NCBI RefSeq assembly: GCF_000179775.1
Contig: NZ_AEEB01000017.1
Span: 248,001 to 312,000 of the forward strand
Length of the DNA stretch: 64,000 nt
Direction of reading: 5' to 3'
DNA from: Ahrensia sp. R2A130
GTDB taxonomy: Bacteria; Pseudomonadota; Alphaproteobacteria; Rhizobiales; Rhizobiaceae
In this document: positions 24,765 to 33,324 of the stretch, piece after piece
How the letters are laid out: every line of letters begins with the position of its first letter
How positions within the stretch are numbered: the stretch's first letter is position 1
Notes under the pieces: model-generated
What the model was told of the DNA's origin: nothing
What the model saw: only the letters and a program-made list of their open reading frames with translations
The model's database searches: none
Position numbers and translations under genes: made by a program

Positions 24765-25796
24765 ATGACGGAGCAGGCGGTACGGGAAGCTTTCACGGTG
24801 CAAGCGGATCATTGCGACAAGCTTGGTTCCCCCATGACCGCCCATCTGTGTCGCCTGTTCACAACCCATCTTGATGCTTCCACGAAGGTTGGGTCGCTTT
24901 GCCTGAACTGGCAAGGTGATCCATGCAGCGGTGCAGACAATGTGCCATTGCGCTTGTGTGGCGGGCTTCACTCCCTCGTTTTATCGGGCGTGAATACAGA
25001 GTTGGCGGATGCCTACTCGTTATCTTTATCGCACATCACGCCTGAACTTCTGACAGCAGTGATGCGCCGCAACGATGAGTGTTTGCACGACTTCATGGCC
25101 TCTCCGCCGCAGACGAACGAAGTTGCCCGCGCAGCAGCGCTTTGGCCTTGCTTGATGGCGATAGCTGGAGACAGTGATCTTCCATTGCACCTACTGGAGT
25201 TCGGATCGTCTGCCGGATTGAATCAAAATTTGGACCGCTTCGGCTACGATCTTGGTGGTGTCCTGTGCGGTGACCTTTCTTCGCGGTTGCAGCTAAAACC
25301 CAAGTGGAAAGGCCAGCGACCTCAATTGGCAGACGTAAAGGTCTCCGGCCGCCGTGGTGTTGACCTGTCGCCTTTCGATTTATCGGATCCCCAACAGCGC
25401 CTGCGTTTGCGCAGCTATGTTTGGCCCGACCAGCCTGACCGTCTAGCTCGTTTGGACGCTGCAATCGCAATCGCAGACGAGCATCCGACGAATGTAGATC
25501 GCGATGATGGCTTGGCGTGGCTTGATCGAAAGCTCGCAGACCGCCCGCAAAACGCGAAGACTGTCGTATTCTCAACGATTGCATGGCAATATATGCCGTC
25601 GGAAATGAGAGAAGCGGGCGACACTATGCTGAGGAAGCATATGCGCTCCGTCGGTGGCCCTGTTGTCTGGCTGCGCATGGAGGCCGACGGACAAGAACCC
25701 GGCGCTGCACTTACCGTGGTCGATGAAGCTGACAGCGAGCTCCGCCTTTTGGGTAGGGCCGATTTCCATGGTCGATGGATTGAATGGCATGGGTGA
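24765..25796 (+). CDS. DUF2332 family protein
   Basis: 343 residues, soluble. Family landmarks of DUF2332 are an N-terminal helical part (AVREAFTVQADHCDKLGSPMTAHLCRLF), the central HLLEFGSSAGLNQNLDRFGYDLGG, which looks like a methyltransferase-type SAM-binding loop, and the C-terminal VWLRMEADGQEPGAALTVVDE. The family has no established function to my knowledge; the glycine-rich EFGSSAGLN motif suggests a nucleotide- or SAM-dependent fold. It is separated from creD by one base, so the pair is translationally coupled, and the association may hint at an envelope-stress role. Confidence 0.8.
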   Translation: MTEQAVREAFTVQADHCDKLGSPMTAHLCRLFTTHLDASTKVGSLCLNWQGDPCSGADNVPLRLCGGLHSLVLSGVNTELADAYSLSLSHITPELLTAVMRRNDECLHDFMASPPQTNEVARAAALWPCLMAIAGDSDLPLHLLEFGSSAGLNQNLDRFGYDLGGVLCGDLSSRLQLKPKWKGQRPQLADVKVSGRRGVDLSPFDLSDPQQRLRLRSYVWPDQPDRLARLDAAIAIADEHPTNVDRDDGLAWLDRKLADRPQNAKTVVFSTIAWQYMPSEMREAGDTMLRKHMRSVGGPVVWLRMEADGQEPGAALTVVDEADSELRLLGRADFHGRWIEWHG

Positions 25797-25863
25797 ACGC
25801 TGAAACTATTTCCACGGCGTTCTCGTTTCTGCTTTACCCAAAAACAACGAGAGACGGCCTGTC

Positions 25864-26343
25864 ATGAAATTTGCTATCGCTTCAGCCTTGCTAATGACCG
25901 CGTTCACCACGTCCGCCAACGCTGACGCCTTGCATGGCCTTTCGGGCAGTTGGACCGGCTCCGGCAAGGTTCTGGTTGAACCCTTAGGCCGCATCCCTGT
26001 GAAATGTACGATGAATGTCGATCAAACCGGCCCGCAAACAGCAATGACCGGCACCTGCCGCTACGGCATATTGAAGAAAAGCTTTGGGATGAAGTTGGCA
26101 GCAGACGGAACTGCTGTTCGCGGAGAATATGATGGCGCCCGCACGGGTGTTGCAAACCTACAGGGCAATAAGTCAGCCGACCGTGTTGTGTTGGATATTG
26201 GCTGGGCAGCACCTGTGAACGGCGACCGTACCGCACGGCTGACTGTTGTTCGCCAAGGTCCCAACCAATTTATGCAAACCGTTGGCGATCGTGTGGACGG
26301 TAAGGATGTCACCACCTCGTCATTTACCTTCCGGCGCATGTAG
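25864..26343 (+). CDS. Small secreted protein of unknown function
   Basis: 159 residues with a clear Sec signal peptide (MKFAIASALLMTAFTTSANA, cleavage predicted after ANA). The mature part is about 139 residues, predicted beta-rich, with two cysteines (CTMNVDQ and TCRYG) that could form a disulfide across one hairpin. The pattern LSGSWTGSGKVLVEPLGRIPVKC, then RGEYDGARTGVANLQG and LDIGWAAPVNGDRTARL, resembles lipocalin-like single-domain periplasmic proteins found in Rhizobiales, but I cannot name a family. Its neighbours are the DUF2332 gene (67 bp upstream) and an acyl-CoA ligase (90 bp downstream), neither informative. Confidence 0.75.
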   Translation: MKFAIASALLMTAFTTSANADALHGLSGSWTGSGKVLVEPLGRIPVKCTMNVDQTGPQTAMTGTCRYGILKKSFGMKLAADGTAVRGEYDGARTGVANLQGNKSADRVVLDIGWAAPVNGDRTARLTVVRQGPNQFMQTVGDRVDGKDVTTSSFTFRRM

Positions 26344-26432
26344 CCGCGAATAACCACGGTTTACCCGTAAATGGCGCTTGCCACCGGGCATTCCATTGAC
26401 GAACATGTGCTGTCGCTTGGGAGGGCGGCAAC

Positions 26433-28388
26433 ATGGCAACGGACAAACTCGATACATTTCCAAAACTGCTGTTGAGCAACGCGAACAGGTTTTCCGACCG
26501 ACCCGCGATGCGCCACAAGGATTTTGGCATCTGGCAAACTTGGACTTGGGCGGAAACGCTCACACAAGTCCGAGACTTTTCTCTTGGCCTAAAAGCTTTG
26601 GGTTTTGTAGCTGGTGACAAGGTTGCCATCGTCGGCACCAACCGCCCGCGGCTTTATTGGGCGCTAACCGCCATCCAAGCGCTCGGTGGTGTGCCCGTTC
26701 CCGTCTATTCCGACAGCGTTGCTGAAGAGATGGTCTATGTTCTCCAGCATGCCGAGGTGCGGTTTGCGGTTGTTCAGGACCAGGAACAGACCGACAAAAT
26801 TCTTTCCATCAAAGATGAGCTGCCGGAGCTGGAAACCATCATCTACGATTGGGAGCGAGGGCTCGGTGACTACGATGAACCGTTCCTCCACTCCTTCGCA
26901 ACGGTGCAGGAATTAGGCCGTGGCGCAGACGATGCCGCCCGCCAAAAATGGAAAGACCAAATCAATGCAGGCAAGGGCGAAGACCTGTCGGTCATGCTCT
27001 ATACCTCAGGTACGACCGGCAAACCCAAGGGCGTTATGCTGTCCTACGACAACCTCGTTATCTCTGCCCGCAACGCAAATGCGTTCGATGGTTTCGACGA
27101 AAATGACGAGATCATCGCCTACCTACCGCTCGCTTGGGTTGGTGACCACATCTTCTCCTACGCACAATCTCTGACGTCGGGCTATTGCGTCTGCTGCCCC
27201 GAAAGCCCGGACACTGTCACAGAAAATCGTCGCGAGATTGCGCCCACTTATTTCTTTGCACCACCCCGTGTTTTCGAAGGCCTGCTCACCGACATCATGG
27301 TTCGGATGGAGGATGCCAGCGCGCTGAAACAGAAGATGTTCCACCATTTTCTGGGCGTGGCGAACCGTGTTGGTGAGAAGCTTTTAAACGGTGACAGCGT
27401 CGGCTTGCTGGACAGGTTGCGTTACAAGCTCGGCGATTTTCTCGTCTATGGTCCGCTGAAAAACCGCCTCGGCATGAGCCGTATGAAGGTGGGTTATACG
27501 GCTGGCGAAGCGATCGGCCCTGAGATTTTCAGCTTCTACCGTTCCCTCGGTCTGAACCTGAAGCAGCTCTACGGTCAGACCGAAGCCAGCGTGTATATCA
27601 CCGCTCAGCCGGATGGTCAGATCAGCGCCGATACGGTCGGCACACCTTCTCCGGATGTGGAAATCGAAATCGCCGACAATGGTGAGGTTCTCTATCGCTC
27701 GCCAGGCACATTCATCGGCTATTATAAAAACGACGAAGCCACACGCGAGACGAAAAACGCAGAGGGTTGGGTGAAAACGGGCGACGCTGGTTTCCTCGAC
27801 GCGCAGGGTCATTTGCGGATTATCGACCGCGCAAAAGACGTGGGAAAACTCGCCGACGGCTCGATGTTCCCGCCTAAATATATCGAGAACAAACTTAAGT
27901 TCTTCCCAAACATCAAGGAAGCGGTCGCTATCGGAGACGGGCGCGAATACGCAGCCGTCATGCTGAACATCGACCTGCAGCCGGTGGCCAACTGGGCTGA
28001 GCGCAACAACATCGCCTATGGCAGCTATCAGGAACTCGCGAACCACCCCAAAGTCTACGACATGATGGGCGATCACGTGGATCAGGTGAACCGCGACCTG
28101 GCTGCCGAAGAGCGCGTGGCTGGAGCGCAGATCGCCCGTTTCCTTGTGCTACACAAGGAACTTGACGCGGACGATGGTGAGCTCACCCGCACCATGAAAG
28201 TGCGCCGAAGCCTCATCAACGAGCGCTACGGCGACCTTATCGATGCGCTCTACGATGGCTCGTCTGAGAAATTCGTGGAGACAGAGGTGGTCTTCGAAGA
28301 CGGTCGCAAGGGCAAAATCGCGGCCACTGTTCAGATCCGCGACGCCAAACGACATGCTCCAGAAGCAATGAAAGAGGCGGCGGAATGA
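26433..28388 (+). CDS. AMP-binding acyl-CoA synthetase (long-chain fatty-acid-CoA ligase type)
   Basis: 651 residues of the FadD15-like (COG1022) branch. The P-loop-like motif LYTSGTTGKPKGVMLSYDN is at about residues 188-206, the second block is YGQTEASVYITAQ, and the third region is WVKTGDAGFLDAQGHLRIIDRAKDVGKLADG. The A8-type Lys motif found in single-domain ligases is replaced by the long C-terminal region of this branch. It activates a carboxylic acid to its CoA thioester via an adenylate. The ATG at 26433 follows GGGAGG. It overlaps the ABC ATPase gene (ATGA) and so is bound to the Liv-type importer, implying the imported substrate is an acid, possibly aromatic. Confidence 0.92.
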   Translation: MATDKLDTFPKLLLSNANRFSDRPAMRHKDFGIWQTWTWAETLTQVRDFSLGLKALGFVAGDKVAIVGTNRPRLYWALTAIQALGGVPVPVYSDSVAEEMVYVLQHAEVRFAVVQDQEQTDKILSIKDELPELETIIYDWERGLGDYDEPFLHSFATVQELGRGADDAARQKWKDQINAGKGEDLSVMLYTSGTTGKPKGVMLSYDNLVISARNANAFDGFDENDEIIAYLPLAWVGDHIFSYAQSLTSGYCVCCPESPDTVTENRREIAPTYFFAPPRVFEGLLTDIMVRMEDASALKQKMFHHFLGVANRVGEKLLNGDSVGLLDRLRYKLGDFLVYGPLKNRLGMSRMKVGYTAGEAIGPEIFSFYRSLGLNLKQLYGQTEASVYITAQPDGQISADTVGTPSPDVEIEIADNGEVLYRSPGTFIGYYKNDEATRETKNAEGWVKTGDAGFLDAQGHLRIIDRAKDVGKLADGSMFPPKYIENKLKFFPNIKEAVAIGDGREYAAVMLNIDLQPVANWAERNNIAYGSYQELANHPKVYDMMGDHVDQVNRDLAAEERVAGAQIARFLVLHKELDADDGELTRTMKVRRSLINERYGDLIDALYDGSSEKFVETEVVFEDGRKGKIAATVQIRDAKRHAPEAMKEAAE

Positions 28389-29203
28389 ACGCTCACGATA
28401 CGAGCCTCCACGCTGCCGGCGATGGCATTGCGATGGGCGAAGAATTGCTTTCGGTTGATAACGTTACGCTCCGCTTTGGTGGCGTAACGGCTATTGAGGA
28501 TATTTCTTTCGACATCCTTAAAGGCGAAATTCGCGCGATCATCGGACCCAACGGCGCGGGCAAAACGTCGATGCTCAACGTCATCAACGGCTTCTACCAT
28601 CCGCAAGAAGGCACGATCCGCTGGCGTGGCGAGACGCGCACCAAGATGAAGCCTTATGAGGCTGCTGCCTCCGGTATCGCGCGCACGTTCCAGAATGTGG
28701 CGCTGTTCACTGGTATGTCGACGCTCGATAACATCATGTCCGGTCGTTCGCTGAAGATGAAGTCGAATTTTCTCACTCAGCTTTTCTACTACGGGCCTGC
28801 TCGCAACGAGGAAATTGAACATCGCAAGAAGGTGGAAGAGATCATCGACTTTCTCGAAATCCAGCATATTCGCCGTCAGCCCGTGGGCAAGCTGCCCTAT
28901 GGCTTACAGAAGCGTGTTGAGCTTGGTCGCGCGCTTGCGCTTGAACCCGATCTTTTACTTCTAGACGAACCTATGGCGGGAATGAATCTCGAAGAAAAAG
29001 AGGACATGTCGCGTTTCATTGTTGAGGTGAATCGCCAGTTCGGCACCACTATCGCGCTCATCGAACATGACATGGGGGTGGTGATGGACCTCGCCGACCG
29101 CGTCGTGGTGCTCGACTACGGCAAGAAGATTGCTGATGGCGAACCCGCCGCCGTGCAAGCGAGCCAAGAGGTCATTGATGCCTATTTGGGAGTGCCGCAC
29201 TGA
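28385..29203 (+). CDS. Branched-chain-type ABC transporter ATP-binding protein (LivG-like)
   Basis: 272 residues. Walker A is GPNGAGKTSMLNVINGF near residue 60, the signature is LPYGLQKRVELGRALA, and Walker B is LLLLDEPMAGM. The insert SGIARTFQNVALFTGMSTLDNIM is characteristic of LivG rather than LivF. It overlaps the ligase stop by 4 bp (ATGA). The gene is one of two ATPases of a hydrophobic-amino-acid-type (HAAT) importer completed by the two permeases, binding protein and LivF-like gene downstream. The HAAT family also imports amides, urea and aromatic acids. Confidence 0.93.
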   Translation: MNAHDTSLHAAGDGIAMGEELLSVDNVTLRFGGVTAIEDISFDILKGEIRAIIGPNGAGKTSMLNVINGFYHPQEGTIRWRGETRTKMKPYEAAASGIARTFQNVALFTGMSTLDNIMSGRSLKMKSNFLTQLFYYGPARNEEIEHRKKVEEIIDFLEIQHIRRQPVGKLPYGLQKRVELGRALALEPDLLLLDEPMAGMNLEEKEDMSRFIVEVNRQFGTTIALIEHDMGVVMDLADRVVVLDYGKKIADGEPAAVQASQEVIDAYLGVPH

Positions 29204-29248
29204 TGGCTGCTCACGACGCTCACCAGACTTCAGCTTTTGGATATTCAA

Positions 29249-29434
29249 ATGAATTTCATTCGCGATTTAATCGTCGCCGACGCGCGAACCCTTTACGGCT
29301 TCATGCTTGTGGCGGGTATTCTACTCATCATGGTTCCAAAGTGGATACGATGGGCCATCGCGGTCACGATGATCGCGTTGGGTCTGGCTGGACTGTTCCC
29401 AGACCTTATTCCAACTACGCCGCCACCAACCTAG
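29249..29434 (+). CDS. Small single- or double-span membrane protein between LivG- and LivH-like genes
   Basis: 61 residues from the ATG at 29249 (MNFIRDLIVADARTLYGFM); a TTG at 29237 would add four residues. It has two adjacent hydrophobic stretches, LYGFMLVAGILLIMV and WIRWAIAVTMIALGLAGLF, separated by PK, forming a helical hairpin, and a Pro/Thr-rich end. It lies in the only gap between the ATPase and first permease (29204-29444) and ends 10 bp before the permease start. I do not recognise a family. The alternative frame 29203-29445 has no hydrophobic pattern and is less likely. A role as a small auxiliary subunit of the importer is an inference from position. Confidence 0.6.
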   Translation: MNFIRDLIVADARTLYGFMLVAGILLIMVPKWIRWAIAVTMIALGLAGLFPDLIPTTPPPT

Positions 29435-29444
29435 GGGCCGCGTA

Positions 29445-30401
29445 ATGGATCTCTTCAACCAGTTTTTCGTGGACCCGTTTGTCTTGATGGCAGACATTCC
29501 TGACCTGCTCTTGCAAACGGTTTGGGAAGGTTTTGTTTCTGGCGTTCTCTATGCGCTGATAGCGCTGGGTTTTGTGCTGATTTACAAAGCCTCAGGCGTG
29601 TTCAACTTTGCTCAGGGCATCATGGTGGTGTTTGCAGCGCTCGCACTGGTGTCGCTGCACGAAGTCGGTGTTCCTGCATGGTTGGCGGTTATTTTGACCC
29701 TCGGCATTATGGCGCTTTTGGCCATTGGTGTGGAGCGGATCGTGCTTCGTAAACTGGTCAACCAGCACGACGCTATCTTGCTCATGGCGACTATTGGTCT
29801 GACGCTGTTTCTCGAAGGTCTGGGCGAAACTATTTTTGGCGGTGAGCCAAAATCGATGATCACCGAAGAATTGGGTCTGCCCACCGGGGTCAGCGACTGG
29901 GAAGTATTTGGCGGGCTGGTATCCTTCCAACATATCGACATCGCAGCCGTGGTAATCGCCGTCATCATGGTGGCTGGGCTTGCGCTATTCTTCAACTACA
30001 GCCGCATCGGTCGCGCCTTGCGCGCGGTAGCAGATGACCACCAAGCCGCTCTATCGGTAGGTATCTCGCTCAACCAAATATGGGCCATAGTCTGGTTCGC
30101 AGCGGGCGTCGTGGCGCTGGTGACAGGTATCATGTGGGGCGCACGCTCCGACGTGTCATTCGCGCTGGAGGTCATCGCGCTGAAGGCATTAGCCGTTCTC
30201 ATTCTAGGCGGCTTCACATCCATCCCCGGCGCTATCGTTGGAGGCCTTATCATTGGCATCGGTGAAAAGGTCTTCGAGGTCTATTGGGGTGCAATCTTCG
30301 GCGGTGGCGTAGAAGCGTGGTTCGCCTACGTTCTAGCCCTCATCTTCCTGCTGTTCCGACCCCAGGGTCTGTTCGGCGAAAAGATTATCGAGAGGGTGTG
30401 A
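29445..30401 (+). CDS. Branched-chain-type ABC transporter permease (LivH-like)
   Basis: 318 residues, about eight membrane segments. LivH hallmarks: GFVSGVLYALIALGFVLIYKASGVFNFAQGIMVVF at residues 28-62, then LRAVADDHQAALSVGISLNQIWAIVWF and the ATPase-coupling region, and the ending LFRPQGLFGEKIIERV. The N-terminus carries a short extra segment (NQFFVDPFVLMADIPDLLLQT). Its stop overlaps the following lipoprotein start (TGATG), which separates it from the LivM-like gene, an unusual arrangement for this family. Confidence 0.93.
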   Translation: MDLFNQFFVDPFVLMADIPDLLLQTVWEGFVSGVLYALIALGFVLIYKASGVFNFAQGIMVVFAALALVSLHEVGVPAWLAVILTLGIMALLAIGVERIVLRKLVNQHDAILLMATIGLTLFLEGLGETIFGGEPKSMITEELGLPTGVSDWEVFGGLVSFQHIDIAAVVIAVIMVAGLALFFNYSRIGRALRAVADDHQAALSVGISLNQIWAIVWFAAGVVALVTGIMWGARSDVSFALEVIALKALAVLILGGFTSIPGAIVGGLIIGIGEKVFEVYWGAIFGGGVEAWFAYVLALIFLLFRPQGLFGEKIIERV

Positions 30402-30748
30402 TGGTCCGCCAGTCAGCAATATTCATAACCAGTTCTGTAGCATTGGCGGGTTGTTCTGACATCGGGTTCCCCAATAGGGCCGATATTCAGGAGTGCATTG
30501 CGTTTTCGCGCCTCTTCGATGTGTACGGTAGTAGTAATGCTGGGGCCAACGTCGCGTTCGCATTTGAAAGAGCAGAACAAAACTCTCCTGACAGAACATT
30601 TGAGAGCGAGAAAGAACGGCTGCCATTTTTTGCTGAGCAGCGATTGTCAGGCCGTATCGAAAGCGCTGTGAACAATAAGAAATTCGACGATATCGATAGA
30701 TACGTAGAGATGTGTATCAGTGAAATTGAAGCTCGGAGCGCCCGCTAA
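30401..30748 (+). CDS. Small lipoprotein encoded between the two ABC permeases
   Basis: 115 residues. MVRQSAIFITSSVALAGCSDI is a lipoprotein signal with lipobox LAGC (Cys18), and Asp at +3 rather than +2. The mature part is hydrophilic, with two Cys (ECIAF and MCISE) and no family I recognise. It overlaps the upstream permease stop by one base (TGATG) and the downstream permease start by one base (TAATG), so it is translated as an integral part of the transporter operon. Base usage looks slightly more AT-rich than its neighbours. The ATG at 30401 is preferred over the frame start at 30284, which lies within the permease gene. An accessory or scaffold role at the membrane is inferred from position only. 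Confidence 0.7.
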   Translation: MVRQSAIFITSSVALAGCSDIGFPNRADIQECIAFSRLFDVYGSSNAGANVAFAFERAEQNSPDRTFESEKERLPFFAEQRLSGRIESAVNNKKFDDIDRYVEMCISEIEARSAR

Positions 30749-31827
30749 TGTTTTACCGCGAAGCAGGGCAATTCAAAACGTCCTACAAGTCCGATTCTGC
30801 GATCTTTCCGATCCTGCAGGACCGCGTTGGGCTGGCGATCATTATATTTGTAGCTGCCGTGGTTATACCGGTTTTCGGAAACGATCTGTTCCTCAACTCG
30901 ATCATGATCCCGTTCCTGATTTTCACCCTTGCAACAATCGGGCTGAACATCCTGACGGGTTATTGCGGTCAGCTTTCGCTGGGCACAGGCGCGTTCATGG
31001 GGGTTGGAGCATACAGCTGTTACAAGCTCGCCACGATCTTCCCCGAAGTCTCGATCCTCATCCACATTCTGCTGTCGGGCTTTTTTGCAGCAGCCGTAGG
31101 CGTGGTGTTTGGTCTGCCGAGTTTGCGGATCAAAGGGCTGTATCTGGCCATCACAACATTGGCCGCACAGTTCTTTCTCGAATGGGCGTTTGTGCGTGTC
31201 GCTTGGCTTTACAACTACAATGATTCCGGCGCGATCCAGAACGTTCCGCAGAAGCTGTTCGGCATTCAGATTACCGGCGCTGCTGCAGAGCCCGTCACCC
31301 GCTACATGTTGGTTCTGGGTATCGTCATCATGTTCACGTGGCTTACCTCAAACGTCATTCGCGGACGTATTGGTCGGTCGTGGATGATGATCCGCGACAT
31401 GGATATTGCTGCTGAATTGATGGGCATCAAACCGCTTAACGCGAAGCTTTCAGCCTTTGCGATGTCGTCTTATCTTTGCGGCGTGTCGGGTGCGATGCTG
31501 GTGTTCTTCTGGTTGGGTTCGGTAGAAGCTGAAAGCTTCTCGATCAACCTGTCCTTCCAGATTCTGTTCATGGTCATTATCGGCGGTATGGGATCATTGA
31601 TTGGCTGTTTCATGGGCGCTGCGTTTATCTTCGTGCTGCCATTGCTCATCCGCGCTGTTACACGCGGGGTGGGTTTGGATATTTCCGGTGCAATGATCGA
31701 GCATATCTCGACCATGTCCATTGGCGCGCTCATCATCTTCTTTCTCATTGTCGAACCCCATGGCCTCGCGAGGCTGTGGCAGATCGCCAAAGAAAAACTG
31801 CGCAACTGGCCTTTCCCTTACGGTTAG
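30748..31827 (+). CDS. Branched-chain-type ABC transporter permease (LivM-like)
   Basis: 359 residues with about ten membrane segments. Landmarks: IGLNILTGYCGQLSLGTGAFMGVGAYSCY (the LivM GYCGQ-SLG motif), GLPSLRIKGLYLAITTLAAQFFLEW, the EAA-like RGRIGRSWMMIRDMDIAAELMGI and IIGGMGSLIGCFMGAAFI. The ending HGLARLWQIAKEKLRNWPFPYG is usual. The 38-residue leader FYREAGQFKTSYKSDSAIFP before the first span resembles members found beside acyl-CoA ligases. Together with the LivH-like protein it forms the transport channel. The binding-protein gene follows after a 107-bp gap holding two hairpins. Confidence 0.93.
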   Translation: MFYREAGQFKTSYKSDSAIFPILQDRVGLAIIIFVAAVVIPVFGNDLFLNSIMIPFLIFTLATIGLNILTGYCGQLSLGTGAFMGVGAYSCYKLATIFPEVSILIHILLSGFFAAAVGVVFGLPSLRIKGLYLAITTLAAQFFLEWAFVRVAWLYNYNDSGAIQNVPQKLFGIQITGAAAEPVTRYMLVLGIVIMFTWLTSNVIRGRIGRSWMMIRDMDIAAELMGIKPLNAKLSAFAMSSYLCGVSGAMLVFFWLGSVEAESFSINLSFQILFMVIIGGMGSLIGCFMGAAFIFVLPLLIRAVTRGVGLDISGAMIEHISTMSIGALIIFFLIVEPHGLARLWQIAKEKLRNWPFPYG

Positions 31828-31869
31828 GCAAAACTGCAAACACGAGGGCTGCAAAGCGCTCAACAAAAC

Positions 31870-31916
31870 AGGCGCCGGGAGGGTGCCTCAACGACTTTCC
31901 CCGCCACATTGCGGGG
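31870..31916 (+). promoter_or_regulatory. Two tandem stem-loops between LivM-like permease and binding protein
   Basis: AGGCGCC (31870-31876) pairs with GGTGCCT (31882-31888) with one G-U pair across a 5-base loop, and CCCCGC (31899-31904) pairs with GCGGGG (31911-31916) across CACATT. They sit immediately upstream of the binding-protein ribosome site GGGAG. Such structures commonly protect or insulate a highly expressed binding-protein message from the rest of the operon. Confidence 0.5.
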
Positions 31917-31934
31917 CAACACTGGGAGAATGAC

Positions 31935-33242
31935 ATGACTTTGAAGAAAGCGATCCTCGGGCTTGCAGCCACCGCCGTATTGGCAAGTGGCGCAGCAACA
32001 GCATCCTTTGCTGCTGACGAACACTACATCCCGAACCTGTCTTACCGGACCGGTCCTTTCGCCGGCGGTGGCATTCCTTTCGCCAATGGTTTCAACGACT
32101 ATTTCACGATGTTGAACGAGCGCGATGGCGGCATTGGCGGCATCAAGGTGCGGGTCGAAGAGTGCGAGACCGGCTACAACAGCCAGAAAGGCGTTGAGTG
32201 CTACGAAGCGACCAAAGGCAATAATCCGCTGGTCTATACGCCACTGTCCACCGGCATCACGTTGGCACTGATCCCCAAGACAACGGAAGACAAAATTCCG
32301 CTGCTCACCATGGGCTACGGCCTGTCGGCTGGCGGTGTGGGTGAAACCTTCCCTTACACCTTCACCTACCCAACGTCCTACTGGAACCAGATGTCGTCGA
32401 TCCTGCAATATATCGACTCCACTGCTGAAGGCGGGATCAAGGGCAAGAAAGTCGGTTTCCTCTATCTCGATGCCGGTTACGGCCGCGAGCCGATTCCTGT
32501 TCTGGAAGCGCTTTCCAAACAGATGGGCTTTGAGTGGGTCGGCTTCCCGGTCGCAGGTAAAGACATGCAGAACCAAGGTTCGCAATGGCTGAACGTGCGC
32601 AAAGAACGCCCCGACTACATGGTCATGTGGGGCTGGGGCGCAATGAACGCGACCGCCGTGAAAGAAGCAATCAAGATCCGCTTTCCACTCGATAAGTTCA
32701 TCGGCAACTGGTGGGCCGGTGCCAACGCTGATCTCGATCCGGTGGGTGCTGCAGGCAAAGGCTACAAAGCAGCCAACTTCTCTGGCGTGGGAACCAGCTT
32801 CCCGGTTATTGCCGACATCCAGAAGCATGTTGTTGATGCCGGTAAGTCTCAGGCCGATGCCGACAAGGTGGGCGACGTGCTCTACAACCGCGGCATGTAC
32901 AACGCGGTCATCATCGCCGAAGCCATCCGCAAGGCGCAGGAAATCCACAACACTAAGACGCTGACCGGCGAGCAGATGCGTGATGGGTTGGAGCAGATCG
33001 ACATCTCCGAAGCCCGTCTTAAAGAGCTTGGTCTCGAAGGTTTCACCGGCCCGCTCAAAGGTTCCTGCAAGGACCACGAAGGTGGCGGTGGTGTCTTCAT
33101 CCAACAGTGGGATGGCGACCAGTTCGTGAAGATTTCCGACAAGATTGCGCCAATGCTCGACGTGACCCGCCCGCTTTTGGAAGAAGCTGCTGCAAAGTAC
33201 GTTTCCGACAAGCCGGATTGGAAAGGTCAGACCTGCAACTAA
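31935..33242 (+). CDS. ABC transporter substrate-binding protein (HAAT family)
   Basis: 435 residues. The signal peptide is MTLKKAILGLAATAVLASGAATASFA with cleavage after SFA. The mature protein follows the Leu/Ile/Val-binding fold: NLSYRTGPFAGGGIPFANGFNDYF, RVEECETGYNSQKGVECYEA, VVYTPLSTG-like segment, and GFLYLDAGYGREP at the domain crossover. The length is about 60 residues above LivJ and the tail ends in a Cys (KGQTCN). The ATG at 31935 has GGGAG seven bases upstream; the longer frame from 31776 overlaps the permease. It sits inside an operon with two acyl-CoA ligase-type genes, suggesting the ligand is a carboxylic acid, perhaps aromatic, rather than an amino acid. Confidence 0.9.
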   Translation: MTLKKAILGLAATAVLASGAATASFAADEHYIPNLSYRTGPFAGGGIPFANGFNDYFTMLNERDGGIGGIKVRVEECETGYNSQKGVECYEATKGNNPLVYTPLSTGITLALIPKTTEDKIPLLTMGYGLSAGGVGETFPYTFTYPTSYWNQMSSILQYIDSTAEGGIKGKKVGFLYLDAGYGREPIPVLEALSKQMGFEWVGFPVAGKDMQNQGSQWLNVRKERPDYMVMWGWGAMNATAVKEAIKIRFPLDKFIGNWWAGANADLDPVGAAGKGYKAANFSGVGTSFPVIADIQKHVVDAGKSQADADKVGDVLYNRGMYNAVIIAEAIRKAQEIHNTKTLTGEQMRDGLEQIDISEARLKELGLEGFTGPLKGSCKDHEGGGGVFIQQWDGDQFVKISDKIAPMLDVTRPLLEEAAAKYVSDKPDWKGQTCN

Positions 33243-33270
33243 GCGTGTAAAGCAGATCTAAGAATTGCAG

Positions 33271-33300
33271 CGGGGCGGCCTGTAAAGGTCGCCCCGTTTT
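33271..33300 (+). terminator. Rho-independent-like terminator after the ABC binding-protein gene
   Basis: CGGGGCGGCC and GGTCGCCCCG form a 10-bp stem (one G-U pair) around TGTAAA, followed by TTTT. It lies between the binding-protein stop and the LivF-like gene, so it probably reduces rather than abolishes read-through into the second ATPase. Confidence 0.75.
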
Positions 33301-33324
33301 GCACCACCGATTGAGAGGTCCGCC

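Noticed and set aside
29203..29445. Alternative 80-codon frame between LivG- and LivH-like genes
   Set aside because: It starts with a TGATG overlap, but the product is a random-looking Arg/His/Ser-rich sequence, while the other frame encodes a clear membrane hairpin.
31860..33104. 414-codon open frame antisense to the ABC binding protein
   Set aside because: Shadow of a clearly coding gene with signal peptide and family motifs.
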